A DNA stretch of 64,000 nucleotides from Desulfosporosinus sp. FKB (GTDB taxonomy: Bacteria; Bacillota; Desulfitobacteriia; Desulfitobacteriales; Desulfitobacteriaceae), in NCBI RefSeq assembly GCF_002196705.1, contig NZ_NADJ01000033.1:62001-126000 (forward strand). The letters are read 5' to 3'. The notes beneath the pieces are model-generated. The model saw only the letters and a program-made list of their open reading frames with translations. It was not told the DNA's origin and made no database searches. Shown in pieces: positions 34,699-43,602 of this stretch (its first letter is position 1; the number at the start of each line of letters is the position of its first letter). The position numbers and the translations under genes are program-made.

Positions 34699-36087
34699 AT
34701 GTTAGCTCGTGAAGTTGTGGAAGAACTTATACAAGTGCTCGGTCGTGAAAATGTTCTTACAGAACAGGAAGATTTACTGACCTATGCCTACGATGCAACT
34801 GCGGCTTTGAAACATCAAAAGCCGGATGTTGTAGTTTCGCCCATATCTACCGAACAGGTCGCAGAGGTAGTGAAAATTGCCCAGCGTCATCAAGTCCCGA
34901 TTTACCCTCGGGGATCAGGAACCAATCTTAGTGGGGGAACTGTTCCCATCCAGGGGGGCATTGTTCTTTCGATGCTCAACTTGAATAAGATTCTTGAATT
35001 TGATCAGGATAATTTAACTGCTACTGTTCAACCGGGTGTTATTATTCAGACCTTAAATGACGAAGCAGCCAAACATGGCCTGATTTATCCCCCTGATCCA
35101 GGAACCGTCACTACAGCTACTATGGGCGGGTCAGTATCTGAATGTTCCGGAGGATTACGAGGCCTTAAATACGGAGTTACCAAGCATTATATAATGGGGT
35201 TAACGATTGTTCTGGCCAATGGCAAGGTCATTCGCTGGGGCGGAAAAACTGTCAAGAATGTTACGGGTTATGATTTAGTGGCTCTTTTCACAGGTGCTGA
35301 GGGAACTTTGGGAATTATTACAGAAATGATCGTCAAATTGATCCCTGCTCCCGAGACTAGAAAAAGTGTTTTAGGTGTTTTTGATAACCTTGATAAGGCT
35401 GGCAATGCCATAGCAGCAATTATTCGCAATAAGATCATTCCAGCGACCCTGGAAATCATGGATAATGTGACCATTCAAACCGTTGAGCATTTCGTTCATG
35501 CCGGACTTCCTCTGAATGCTGAAGCCGTACTCTTATGTGAGGTGGATGGCTACAAAGAAGTTGTGGAACGCGAGTCCGTATTAGTAGAACGTATTTTGCA
35601 AGAAGAGGGTGCCGTCGAAGTTAAAGTGGCTAAAAACGATCAGGAACGTGATCTTCTCTGGCTTGCACGCCGCAGTGCCCTTCCTGCTTTGGCTCAAAAA
35701 CGGCCGACGACAGTTCTTGAGGATGCCACTGTTCCGCGGAGTAAAATTCCCGATATGCTTAAAATAGTCCGTAAAATTGCTGACAAGTATAACCTTCAGA
35801 TTGCAACGTTTGGGCACGCGGGAGATGGAAATCTGCACCCGACGATTTTAACAGATGTGCGTGATGAGGACGAAATGAAGCGAGTTCATCTCGCCGTCGA
35901 CGAAATTTTCCATGGGGCTATTGCTCTGGGAGGTACCCTTTCGGGAGAGCACGGAATCGGAGTTGCCAAAATGGACTTCTTGAGTTTGGAATTTGGTGAA
36001 GCGGGAGTAGAAGCCTTGAAGGCGATCAAAGAAGCCTTGGATCCCAACTATATGTTGAACCCTGGCAAAATTGTAAGGAGGGATTAA
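34699..36087 (+). CDS. FAD-linked lactate/glycolate oxidase subunit (GlcD family)
   Basis: 462 aa. PCMH-type FAD domain (about 38-220) with PIYPRGSGTNLSGGTVP; C-terminal oxidase domain (about 220-460) with ATFGHAGDGNLHPTI and LSGEHGIG, the substrate/FAD residues of the D-lactate/glycolate oxidase family. Directly followed, two bases on, by a GlcF-like Fe-S protein that would accept the electrons. Beside lctP and a GntR regulator, lactate is the likely substrate. Stereochemistry is not certain. Soluble, acts at the membrane face. Confidence 0.9.
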   Translation: MLAREVVEELIQVLGRENVLTEQEDLLTYAYDATAALKHQKPDVVVSPISTEQVAEVVKIAQRHQVPIYPRGSGTNLSGGTVPIQGGIVLSMLNLNKILEFDQDNLTATVQPGVIIQTLNDEAAKHGLIYPPDPGTVTTATMGGSVSECSGGLRGLKYGVTKHYIMGLTIVLANGKVIRWGGKTVKNVTGYDLVALFTGAEGTLGIITEMIVKLIPAPETRKSVLGVFDNLDKAGNAIAAIIRNKIIPATLEIMDNVTIQTVEHFVHAGLPLNAEAVLLCEVDGYKEVVERESVLVERILQEEGAVEVKVAKNDQERDLLWLARRSALPALAQKRPTTVLEDATVPRSKIPDMLKIVRKIADKYNLQIATFGHAGDGNLHPTILTDVRDEDEMKRVHLAVDEIFHGAIALGGTLSGEHGIGVAKMDFLSLEFGEAGVEALKAIKEALDPNYMLNPGKIVRRD

Positions 36088-36089
36088 TC

Positions 36090-37385
36090 GTGTCCGTATA
36101 TGATTCTTTGGATTCGATTAACGAGGAACTCCATAAATGTATGAAATGTGGCAACTGTCAGGCCGTTTGCCCAATTTATAAGGAAACGCGCCAAGAAGTT
36201 GGAGTTGCACGAGGGAAAATAAGCCTGGCAGAATTTATTCTCTCAGGCGAGGCAGAAATGACAGAAGGCATGGCTGAGCGTTTTTCTCTTTGTACCACAT
36301 GCATGGCTTGTAACCAAAATTGTCCATGTGGAGTTCGTTTTGATAAAATTATTTTGGCGGCTAGAGCAGAAGCGGTTCGTAAAAAGGGTCTGCATCCTGT
36401 TAAAAAGATCGCCTTTACAGCCCTGAAGATGCAGCGTCTTTTTGATTTTGGTATGAAAACAGGCAGCGTTTTTCAAGGGGTCGCTTTAAAGCATTTACCT
36501 CACAAAAGTGACCGCCTTGCCCGAATGCGTTTTGACATAGGCATTGGAACAGAAAAAGTATTTCCGATGCTCGCTAAACGTCCTTTACGCTCTGAGCTGC
36601 CTGAAGTTGTCAAGGTTAAAAATCCTAAAATGAGGGTTGCTTTCTTTACAGGATGTATGATCAACTATTTTTACACGGATATCGGTAAAGCTGTCGTTGA
36701 AGTTTTGACAGAAAATGACATTGAAGTTGTTATTCCTCGAGGACAAGGTTGTTGTGGGATACCAGCATCAGTAAATGGAGACACTGTGTCAGCCCGTGCA
36801 CTTGCACGACGAAACTTACGAGCCTTTGAACGATTGGGTGCAGATGCTTTAGTTGTTGCTTGTTCTTCAGGAGGAACAGCTTGGAAACATGTGTTTATGG
36901 AGCTTTTGGAGAATGACCCGGAATTCAGCACTCTGGCCAAGAAGTGGTCGGAAAAATCCTATGATATTTCGGAGTTTCTGATCCACAAAGTACCCTTTAA
37001 GAAAGAAGGCCTGGGTCGCGTTGACCGTAAGGTGACATATCACGATCCCTGCCATTTAAATCGTGGACAAGGTATTAATAAAGAACCTCGAGAGATTCTC
37101 AAAAGTATCCCCGGAGTGGAATTGATAGAAATGAAAGAGCCTGGTCGTTGCTGCGGTATGGCTGGATCGTTTAGTTTGGTTCACCCGGATCTTTCAGTTA
37201 AGATTTCGGATCGCAAAATTGCCGATATTTCTCAAACTCAAACGAATACTGTAGCTACCGGTTGCCCTGCTTGTCGCTTACAGCTGCAGAGCGGTGTCGA
37301 AAATGCGGGTATTCAGGAACAAGTTATGCATACGGTTCAAATCCTGGCCGAATCCTATCGTGCCGGTAAAAAAGGATCGAAGTAA
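36090..37385 (+). CDS. GlcF/LldE-type Fe-S subunit with two CCG domains
   Basis: 431 aa, GTG start behind AAGGAGGG. Two N-terminal [4Fe-4S] motifs (CMKCGNCQAVCP near 16-27 and CTTCMACNQNCPCG near 69-82) precede two CCG domains (FFTGCMINYFY and QGCCGIPA; HDPCHLNRGQG and GRCCGMAGSF). It passes electrons from the GlcD-like flavoprotein, probably to menaquinone or another carrier. No electron-transfer flavoprotein genes lie alongside. A terminator follows at 37440. Confidence 0.9.
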   Translation: MSVYDSLDSINEELHKCMKCGNCQAVCPIYKETRQEVGVARGKISLAEFILSGEAEMTEGMAERFSLCTTCMACNQNCPCGVRFDKIILAARAEAVRKKGLHPVKKIAFTALKMQRLFDFGMKTGSVFQGVALKHLPHKSDRLARMRFDIGIGTEKVFPMLAKRPLRSELPEVVKVKNPKMRVAFFTGCMINYFYTDIGKAVVEVLTENDIEVVIPRGQGCCGIPASVNGDTVSARALARRNLRAFERLGADALVVACSSGGTAWKHVFMELLENDPEFSTLAKKWSEKSYDISEFLIHKVPFKKEGLGRVDRKVTYHDPCHLNRGQGINKEPREILKSIPGVELIEMKEPGRCCGMAGSFSLVHPDLSVKISDRKIADISQTQTNTVATGCPACRLQLQSGVENAGIQEQVMHTVQILAESYRAGKKGSK

Positions 37386-37439
37386 TTCTAACCTCAAACT
37401 AAAACTATAGGATGTTATTTAGAGGACGGTAAACTAAAT

Positions 37440-37472
37440 GGAAACACTAATCAACTAGTGTTTCCTCTTTTA
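37440..37472 (+). terminator. Terminator of the glcD-glcF-like operon
   Basis: GGAAACACTA pairs with TAGTGTTTCC around a 6-nt loop, followed by TCTTTTA. Confidence 0.8.
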
Positions 37473-37594
37473 TTATAGAAAATATTGGATTTTCCCCAAT
37501 ACTCATGCTAAACTAAAAAGTATGATAGAATATTCATATAGAATTGTGAATTCTTAGCTATTGGAGGAGAAAGTGTTAACAAGGAGTGAATAGG

Positions 37595-38314
37595 GTGATT
37601 TTAAAACCCATAAAAACCCAAAAAATTTATGAACAGATTGTAGATCAAATCAGTCAACTTGTCATCGATGGCCATCTGAAACCCGGAGACCGTTTACCAT
37701 CGGAACGTGAGTTGGTTGAACGTTTTAAAGTTAGTCGATCCTCCATCCGTGAAGCAGTAAGTGCCCTGGAACTAATGGGACTTATCGAGGTTCGTTCCGG
37801 AGAAGGAATGTATATCAGACAGGTTAACGTTGATTCGGTAGTAGCTCCTTTAGCCTGGATGCTGTTCATTGAAAAAGATTCTGATTTAGAACTCTATGAG
37901 GCTCGAAAGGTTCTTGAGGTGCAAGCTGCCGGATTAGCAGCGGAGAGAGCAGAAGAGGATGAGATCGCCGAGATGCACAAATATCTGGAACTTATGCGAA
38001 CTGATCTTCAATTAGAACGAACCGGAGAAGAAGCCGATCACCATTTTCATTATTCCATCGCTAAAGCTACCCACAATAAGATCTTGATTCGTCTTATGAA
38101 CACGATTTCAGATACCATGCGCATAACTTTGAAAACCAGTCGTGATATACTTGCATCTGATAAAAAAAAGCCACAGAGATTGTATGACGAACATTTTGCC
38201 ATTTACGAAGCGATACGATTGCACGATATTGAACAAGCTCAAAAATTGATGCTGGATCACTTAGTTGGTGTGGAGAATGAATTGGCAAAAGATTTGCTTC
38301 GTAAGTACAAATAA
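37595..38314 (+). CDS. GntR-family regulator, FadR/LldR subfamily
   Basis: 239 aa from GTG 37595, with AAGGAG ten bases ahead; a GTG at 37586 touches the ribosome site. N-terminal winged HTH (about 8-75: LPSERELVERFKVSRSSIREAVSALELMGL), C-terminal FCD ligand-binding domain (about 90-235) with metal-ligand His residues in DHHFHYSIAKATHN and DEHFAIYEAI. Downstream of the lactate genes and with two matching operators, it is the probable lactate-responsive repressor (compare LldR/LutR). A terminator at 38316 follows. Confidence 0.88.
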   Translation: MILKPIKTQKIYEQIVDQISQLVIDGHLKPGDRLPSERELVERFKVSRSSIREAVSALELMGLIEVRSGEGMYIRQVNVDSVVAPLAWMLFIEKDSDLELYEARKVLEVQAAGLAAERAEEDEIAEMHKYLELMRTDLQLERTGEEADHHFHYSIAKATHNKILIRLMNTISDTMRITLKTSRDILASDKKKPQRLYDEHFAIYEAIRLHDIEQAQKLMLDHLVGVENELAKDLLRKYK

Positions 38315-38315
38315 C

Positions 38316-38357
38316 AGAGGCGGAAACACTAGATGATGTGTTTCCCGCCTCTTTTAC
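38316..38357 (+). terminator. Terminator of the GntR gene
   Basis: AGAGGCGG/CCGCCTCT with an inner AAACAC/GTGTTT, followed by TTTTA. Confidence 0.75.
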
Positions 38358-38420
38358 TTCAAAGCGTTTAGAACAGACTGTTGTTTGGAATGAAAAAGTA
38401 TAGAACAGTGAGGTCTAAAT

Positions 38421-39485
38421 ATGACTTGCCAAGTAGTTTATCACAACGGAAATTGTCTTAATACTAAAAAAGCTTATACGAATACCTGCCGATTATGTAT
38501 TGAGGTATGCCCCTACCAGGCTATTTCTGAATACCGACAGCTTGATGCCCAGAAATGTTCCGAATGTGGAGCCTGTATGGCCGTTTGTCCAAGTGATGGT
38601 TTTGTTGATACTCAGATTGATAAGCTCTACGAATATCTTGAAGAGACCGATGAAATCCGTTTGAATTGTCCAAAGGCTCTTCCCGGAGGTTTTGAGATTC
38701 CTTGTTTAGGTATGTTTGATATAGATGGCTGGGTGACCTTAATTCTTTGGGCGAAGAAAAAACCTGTAACTCTGGTTACAGGAGTATGTTCAGCTTGCGA
38801 GGATCGTTCTGCCTGTACTGTCAGCGTCCAAGCCTTTAAGCAAGTGCATTCGTCCTGGCCGGATCATGCGCCGGTTCATATCCAAGTACGACCGGACGAT
38901 GGCAGAGACTCTAAGGGTATAGAAGCTCCTAAATCGTTTAAACGGAGTTTTTCCTTGGATAATTGGCGCCAAAAAAGCATGAAACAGGTTGAACATTGGT
39001 TACCGAACTTAACGGCCGATCAGACCTATCCAATTCCTAAGAGCCGACAGGGTTTGCTGCAGGCTCTGGAAAAAGACGAAGATGAAAAGATACCATTTAG
39101 AGTTTTGTCAGTTTCCAGGTTGTGTACGAATTGCGGAGTTTGCGCCTCGATTTGTCCCCAGGGTGCTCTGCAAAAAACAGAGGAATGGGATCCTGACCCG
39201 GCGGCCAAGGAGTCACCTCTGGAAGATAAAATATTATCCCAGCGGCTTATCCTTGAGCCTCAGAAATGCGTCCATTGTAATCGTTGTCTGGATGTCTGCC
39301 GCATTGAGGCTTTGTCTTATTCTACTAAAATGCTAAATTATCGGTTTTTAACGGGTAAGGTACTGATTCATGAAGGCAGCCCTTTGTATTGCAAACAGTG
39401 TGGAAAACGTATTTTTGACAATACGGAGTTATGTCTGGTCTGTTCAACGAGTGATCCCAAGGGACGAAGTTCTTTCTTCCTTTAA
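38421..39485 (+). CDS. Multi-cluster 4Fe-4S ferredoxin-type protein with C-terminal zinc ribbon
   Basis: 354 aa. Two [4Fe-4S] motifs near the N-terminus (CRLCIEVCP and CSECGACMAVCP), a middle Cys pair (CSACEDRSAC near 120-130), two more motifs near 237 and 290 (CTNCGVCASICP and CVHCNRCLDVCR) and a C-terminal Cys4 ribbon (CKQCGK ... CLVC near 325-345). Soluble, no signal peptide, no catalytic domain recognised. It could be an electron-transfer subunit with partners elsewhere. Convergent with the PAP2 gene, sharing 42 bp at the 3' ends. It is not in the lactate operon, since a terminator intervenes. Confidence 0.7.
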   Translation: MTCQVVYHNGNCLNTKKAYTNTCRLCIEVCPYQAISEYRQLDAQKCSECGACMAVCPSDGFVDTQIDKLYEYLEETDEIRLNCPKALPGGFEIPCLGMFDIDGWVTLILWAKKKPVTLVTGVCSACEDRSACTVSVQAFKQVHSSWPDHAPVHIQVRPDDGRDSKGIEAPKSFKRSFSLDNWRQKSMKQVEHWLPNLTADQTYPIPKSRQGLLQALEKDEDEKIPFRVLSVSRLCTNCGVCASICPQGALQKTEEWDPDPAAKESPLEDKILSQRLILEPQKCVHCNRCLDVCRIEALSYSTKMLNYRFLTGKVLIHEGSPLYCKQCGKRIFDNTELCLVCSTSDPKGRSSFFL

Positions 39486-40334
39486 AGGGGTTTCCCATTT
39501 AAAATACCGAAAGAGACAGGGAGCCCCAAAGGACGTCCATAAGCCGCCGACGGAAAGGACGGGAAGATAGATCCAAGGATAAATGCGGGTAAGCGAATGC
39601 CAGAGCCAGACCCAGAGTCCTAAAACGCAAAGGCCAAGGAGAGTTTTGAAGATTGAGGGGACCAGGAGGGTACGTTCACGGTAGTCCAGATAAACATCCT
39701 CTAAAAAATGTCCGCAGGTGAAACCGGTAACAAAACCAATCATTTGCAGTCCCTGCTGGGTATGATACAGCAAGAGAAACAACAAGGGGACTAAGAAGGA
39801 AAAGAAGAGTTTTAAACCAAGGGACATTTGAAGTTTTAACAAGCGCTCATCGATCTTTTGAAACCCGAAAACCACCATACCCCCCAGCAAATAGCCCCCT
39901 AAGACATCTTGAGGCCAGTGCACGCCAAGATAAAGGCGGGAAAAGCCAATTCCAAGGATCATAAAGGCGCTAATTCCCAGCCAGATCTTACGGGATCGCC
40001 AACGGTTCCAAATATAGGGGTAAAAGGTAGCCGCTCCTTGACTATGTCCGCTTGGGAAAGAACTGCCTGCTGCCGAAGAAAGATAGAGAGAGCGAATACC
40101 GGGTTGCCCAATGGGACGAGGGGCATTAAATATATCCTTGAAAAATCCGTTTAAAGCCATAGACGTCAAGAATAGGATAGCCAGTCTAAAACCAAAACGC
40201 TTATCAATATTCCAATAAATGACGGTCATTAGAAAAATATAACTTGGCTCACTGCCTAAAAAGCTAAGCAGAATAAAGAAATAATCAATCAGCGGATTAT
40301 GAATGGATTGAATCGCTTGATAAAAGCTTACCAT
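39444..40334 (-). CDS. PAP2-family membrane phosphatase
   Basis: 296 aa with about eight membrane segments. The three PAP2 motifs are present: NAPRPIG near 70, SFPSGHSQGAA near 92-102 with the catalytic His, and SRLYLGVHWPQDVLGG near 130-145. These enzymes dephosphorylate lipid phosphates such as undecaprenyl pyrophosphate or phosphatidic acid at the outer face. The extra hydrophobic C-terminal region (about 180-260) makes it longer than BcrC-type enzymes. Overlaps the ferredoxin 3' end on the other strand. Confidence 0.85.
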   Translation of the reverse strand: MVSFYQAIQSIHNPLIDYFFILLSFLGSEPSYIFLMTVIYWNIDKRFGFRLAILFLTSMALNGFFKDIFNAPRPIGQPGIRSLYLSSAAGSSFPSGHSQGAATFYPYIWNRWRSRKIWLGISAFMILGIGFSRLYLGVHWPQDVLGGYLLGGMVVFGFQKIDERLLKLQMSLGLKLFFSFLVPLLFLLLYHTQQGLQMIGFVTGFTCGHFLEDVYLDYRERTLLVPSIFKTLLGLCVLGLWVWLWHSLTRIYPWIYLPVLSVGGLWTSFGAPCLFRYFKWETPLKEERTSSLGITR

Positions 40335-40349
40335 ACCTTGTGCCCCTGC

Positions 40350-40625
40350 TTACACATGGTGACCGCCGCATCCGCAATCGCAATGGGCACCGTGTTGGTG
40401 GGGCTTTTTCATGGGTTCGCGCAAAAGCTGTTCTGTAAGATGAGTTGCATGGTTAATGGGTTGCTGCTGAATTTCAAAGGCTAAGTTTATTGCCTCGGTA
40501 ATGTCTGCCTTATTGATACCCATTTCTAAAGCTTCCATAATCGCTACACGAAGTGAAGCAAGGGCATTACAGGCTACTGAAGCGGAAATTCGGGCTAAAA
40601 TAGCGGTGCGGTTGTCAAGACTCAT
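40350..40625 (-). CDS. Small CMD/AhpD-like helical protein with His/Cys-rich tail
   Basis: 91 aa. Residues 5-70 look like a shortened carboxymuconolactone-decarboxylase/AhpD helical unit (VACNALASLRVAIMEALEMGI, then ITEAINLAFEI), but the redox CxxC is replaced by ACNAL. The tail HQHGAHCDCGCGGHHV (about 76-91) has five His and three Cys in sixteen residues and looks metal-binding. AGGAGGAA precedes the ATG. The family call is tentative; the function is unknown. It lies 15 bp upstream of the PAP2 gene and may be co-transcribed with it. Confidence 0.6.
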   Translation of the reverse strand: MSLDNRTAILARISASVACNALASLRVAIMEALEMGINKADITEAINLAFEIQQQPINHATHLTEQLLREPMKKPHQHGAHCDCGCGGHHV

Positions 40626-40908
40626 GAAACATTCCTCCTAAAATATTTAGTTCTGTTCAATTTTTATGGCTACTCAGTGAAGCGCAAAAGGTTTTCCTGA
40701 ATTGTTTATAAAGAAGACCTTTTATGTAAATAGTTTAAGTAGGGATAATTTTAGCACAGTCAGGTTTTAAGGGCAAAACTCGGACCTTGAATGACTTTTA
40801 ATTAGGTAGGGAAGAAAAACGTACTTACTAATAAAGTATATGTTAAATCAAATAAACGGATCAAGAGATACAGATAATCTAATGATAAGTGAATGAAAGG
40901 AAATTAGG

Positions 40909-42168
40909 ATGAAGGACTATCAGGTAATTGTTGTTGGCGGAGGCGCTGCCGGCATGATGGCAGCCGGTCAAGCCGCGAAAAGCGGTGCAAAGGTTCTTTT
41001 GCTTGAGAAAAAAGAACGCTTAGGCAGAAAAATTGCCATTTCGGGTAAAGGACGTTGTAATATCACCAATGAAGAAAATGTCTCGGATTTTATTCGTAAC
41101 TATCCGGGCAACGGGCGGTTTTTGCATGGGATTCTCCGGGACTTCGATAATGTAGCCGTACGACATTTTCTTGCGCACTATGGAGTTGAGACTAAAGTTG
41201 AACGCGGAGGGCGTGTTTTCCCTGTTTCTGATGATGCAGAAAGTGTCAACAAGGCTTTTGCTGCGTATTTGACTGAAATGGGAGTTACGATTCTTACCGG
41301 GATTACGATCGAGGATATTCTGGTTGAGAATGACCGTGTTATCGGTGTCCAAGGAATAGGTCAAAAGCGGTTTTTAGCCCGGGCTGTGCTTGTCTGTACA
41401 GGAGGAGCATCCTATCCGGCAACGGGATCAACAGGTGATGGCTTTCGATTTGCCCGTAAGCTGGGGCATCATGTGATTACCCCGCGACCGGCTTTAGTCC
41501 CACTCAGAACGGCTGAGACCTGGGTCAAGGAATTGCAAGGGCTGTCTCTAAGGAATGTTGAAGCTTCTTTGTGGATCGGCGGAAAGAAAAAAGTTACAGA
41601 GTTTGGGGAAATGCTCTTCACTCATTTCGGAGTATCCGGCCCCATTATCCTAACCCTAAGCCGGCAAGCAGGCGAAGAAAGACGTAAGGGAGAGACTGTT
41701 CAGCTGCGAATTAATTTGAAACCGGCTTTGACCAGGGAACAACTTGATCTGCGCCTTCAGAGGGATTTTCAAAAGTATAGCAATAAACAATTTAAAAATG
41801 CACTTGAAGACCTTCTGCCCCAAAGCTTGATCCCGGTGATGATTCAGTTAAGCGGAATTAATCCTGAACGAGTTGTCCATCAAATCAATCGTGAAGATCG
41901 AAAAACGTTGCTTACTTTACTGCAAGAGCTCACTCTCACCATAACCGATACCCTCTCTCTTGAGACCGCAATTGTCACTGCCGGCGGGGTTGATGTTAAA
42001 GAAATTAATCCTAAAACCATGGCTTCCAAACGAATTGAGGGGCTGTACTGGGCAGGAGAAGTGGTTGATGTTGATGGAATAACCGGAGGTTATAATTTGC
42101 AGGCTGCTTTCGCCATGGGTTTTCGCGCCGGACGTGCAGCTGGTGAAGAAGTCTGTTCTCTGGTCTGA
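40909..42168 (+). CDS. HI0933/YhiN-family FAD-dependent oxidoreductase
   Basis: 419 aa. N-terminal Rossmann motif VVGGGAAGMMAAGQAA (residues 9-24), LLLEKKERLGRKIAISGKGRCNITN, the central GGASYPATGSTGDGF stretch and C-terminal GLYWAGEVVDVDGITGGYNLQAAFAMG define the HI0933 flavoprotein family. The substrate is unestablished; annotated members are called NAD(P)/FAD-dependent oxidoreductases. ATG follows AAAGGAA. The gene ends about 40 bp before a small anchored protein. Confidence 0.88.
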   Translation: MKDYQVIVVGGGAAGMMAAGQAAKSGAKVLLLEKKERLGRKIAISGKGRCNITNEENVSDFIRNYPGNGRFLHGILRDFDNVAVRHFLAHYGVETKVERGGRVFPVSDDAESVNKAFAAYLTEMGVTILTGITIEDILVENDRVIGVQGIGQKRFLARAVLVCTGGASYPATGSTGDGFRFARKLGHHVITPRPALVPLRTAETWVKELQGLSLRNVEASLWIGGKKKVTEFGEMLFTHFGVSGPIILTLSRQAGEERRKGETVQLRINLKPALTREQLDLRLQRDFQKYSNKQFKNALEDLLPQSLIPVMIQLSGINPERVVHQINREDRKTLLTLLQELTLTITDTLSLETAIVTAGGVDVKEINPKTMASKRIEGLYWAGEVVDVDGITGGYNLQAAFAMGFRAGRAAGEEVCSLV

Positions 42169-42209
42169 TAGAGATACTTGGCGCATAAACTTTTTCTGAG
42201 GTGGTGTTT

Positions 42210-42680
42210 GTGCGTAGAAAAGTTTCAATGATGGAACAGCTTTGGAGCAGTGTTCAAAATGGAGAACGGCGAATTATCCGGGTCATGGTTTTAGTCTCCG
42301 TAATGCTTGTTGTTATGCAGTTAAGTGTTGCTCGTGATCCCCTGCAATTCTACATATCTGTCGCCTCGAAAGTAGAGTCTCCTCCTTTGGATTTGCCTTC
42401 TCTTGCTGCCAATGAGTCGACAAAATTATGGCAATTAACCTTAACGCCGATCCCTGAAGCACCCATCCGCGTCTTGCAAAATGGCAAAGAAATAGCAACT
42501 CTGATGAAGGGAGAACAGAAGGTGCTTGCTCAAAGGGGCCAAATTCAACTGGATGGCACGGGCTTATCCCAGATAATACGAGTTCAGATTATCAAGAACG
42601 ATGGCGGATTAAAAGAGCCGCACCAGACGCAAGTGATTGTCTTACCAGGATCTGTTCAGACCTTCCAGGTTAGCCCATAA
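42210..42680 (+). CDS. Hypothetical membrane-anchored protein
   Basis: 156 aa from GTG 42210 behind CTGAGGTGG. A single hydrophobic helix (about 22-37: VMVLVSVMLVVMQLSV) near the N-terminus is followed by an extracytoplasmic region of about 115 residues with beta-strand-like content and a Ser/Pro-rich joint (VESPPLDLPS). No family recognised. The C-terminal region reads as a small beta-sandwich candidate. Immediate neighbour of the HI0933 flavoprotein and of the hutP-aroH genes; no functional link is visible. Confidence 0.6.
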   Translation: MRRKVSMMEQLWSSVQNGERRIIRVMVLVSVMLVVMQLSVARDPLQFYISVASKVESPPLDLPSLAANESTKLWQLTLTPIPEAPIRVLQNGKEIATLMKGEQKVLAQRGQIQLDGTGLSQIIRVQIIKNDGGLKEPHQTQVIVLPGSVQTFQVSP

Positions 42681-42757
42681 TATTGCAAATCCTGAACCGG
42701 TGGACTATAATGCAATCATCAGACGATGGAACTTGCCTTGAAGAGAAGGAGGGCAGA

Positions 42758-42817
42758 ATGGTAGGAGTTATTAAGGACATGATAGGAAAGGAAGGACGGA
42801 ATGATGGCACAAAGTAA
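42758..42817 (+). CDS. Possible leader peptide (19 codons) overlapping the hutP-like start
   Basis: ATG at 42758 follows AAGGAGGG by four bases; the frame stops at 42815-42817, 14 bases inside the hutP-like gene (out of frame with it). The peptide is MVGVIKDMIGKEGRNDGTK. No aromatic or His run is present, so it is not an evident attenuation peptide; translational coupling is possible. Confidence 0.3.
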   Translation: MVGVIKDMIGKEGRNDGTK

Positions 42818-43220
42818 GAAAATTGCCCTTGCCGCTTTAAAAATGGCCATGACAGAGAGCAGAGACGAGGAAACTCACCTCAAGGAACACTATCAGAGAC
42901 AGGGTGTTAAAACTGCTGCTGTTGATTATGGCGGCGAGTATATTAATTCAGTACGCAAGATTGTAGAACGAGCTATCGTAGCGGCTAAACGCGAAGGGGC
43001 TATTCACGAAACCCATGGAGACGAAGGTGCCGTAGCAGGTGCCACACGTGAGGCCTTAAGCCAAATTATGAATAAAGCTATGGGTTTAAATATTGGTGGT
43101 AAAATCGGAATCGCACGTCAAGACGACCATTTGAGTGTTGCTGTCTTCTTTGGCATCGGGCTTCTTCATTTAGACGAAGTAGCGGTAGGGTTGGGGCATC
43201 GCGTTGCTCCTAAGGATTAA
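42801..43220 (+). CDS. HutP-family RNA-binding protein
   Basis: 139 aa (ATG 42801 or 42804, behind GGAAGGACGG). The body, RKIVERAIVAAKREGAIHE..EGAVAGATREALSQIM..AMGLNIGGKIGIAR and VAVFFGIGLLHLDEVAVGLGHRV, follows the layout of Bacillus HutP, the L-histidine-activated antiterminator of the hut operon. No hut genes are present; instead it lies directly upstream of aroH. This clostridial subgroup may control aromatic amino acid genes; that is inference. The spacing to aroH is 13 bp. Confidence 0.78.
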   Translation: MMAQSKKIALAALKMAMTESRDEETHLKEHYQRQGVKTAAVDYGGEYINSVRKIVERAIVAAKREGAIHETHGDEGAVAGATREALSQIMNKAMGLNIGGKIGIARQDDHLSVAVFFGIGLLHLDEVAVGLGHRVAPKD

Positions 43221-43233
43221 AGGAGGAACAGAT

Positions 43234-43602
43234 ATGGTACGTGGAATACGCGGTGCAACCACCGTTATGAACAACGATGCAGGAGAGATTCGAGAGGCAA
43301 CAAAGGAGCTCTTGCAGATGATTCTTAAAGAAAATAAGCTGAGCACTGAAGATCTAGTTAGTGCAATTTTTACCGTGACGTCAGACTTAAATGCGGATTT
43401 TCCAGCATCCAGCGCCAGGGAGATCGGCTGGCAGCTAGTTCCTTTACTTTGTGCCACGGAAATACCAGTGCCTGGTTCTCTGTCCCACTGCATTCGGGTC
43501 TTGCTTCATGTCAATACATCCTGTACGCAAAAGGAAATTCGGCATATTTTTCTCAGAGAAGCTGCAAGTTTACGCAAGGATCTTTTGGAAACGATTGAAT
43601 AA
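43234..43602 (+). CDS. aroH: Chorismate mutase, AroH type
   Basis: 122 aa from ATG 43234, behind AAAGGAGGAA. Typical monofunctional AroH length; MVRGIRGATTV at the N-terminus holds the conserved Arg near position 3-6, and STEDLVSAIFTVTSDLNADFPASSARE matches the active-site strand region, with CIRVLLHVNT near 85-95. It isomerises chorismate to prephenate as a homotrimer, feeding TyrA two genes downstream. It follows the hutP-like gene within an operon. Confidence 0.94.
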   Translation: MVRGIRGATTVMNNDAGEIREATKELLQMILKENKLSTEDLVSAIFTVTSDLNADFPASSAREIGWQLVPLLCATEIPVPGSLSHCIRVLLHVNTSCTQKEIRHIFLREAASLRKDLLETIE

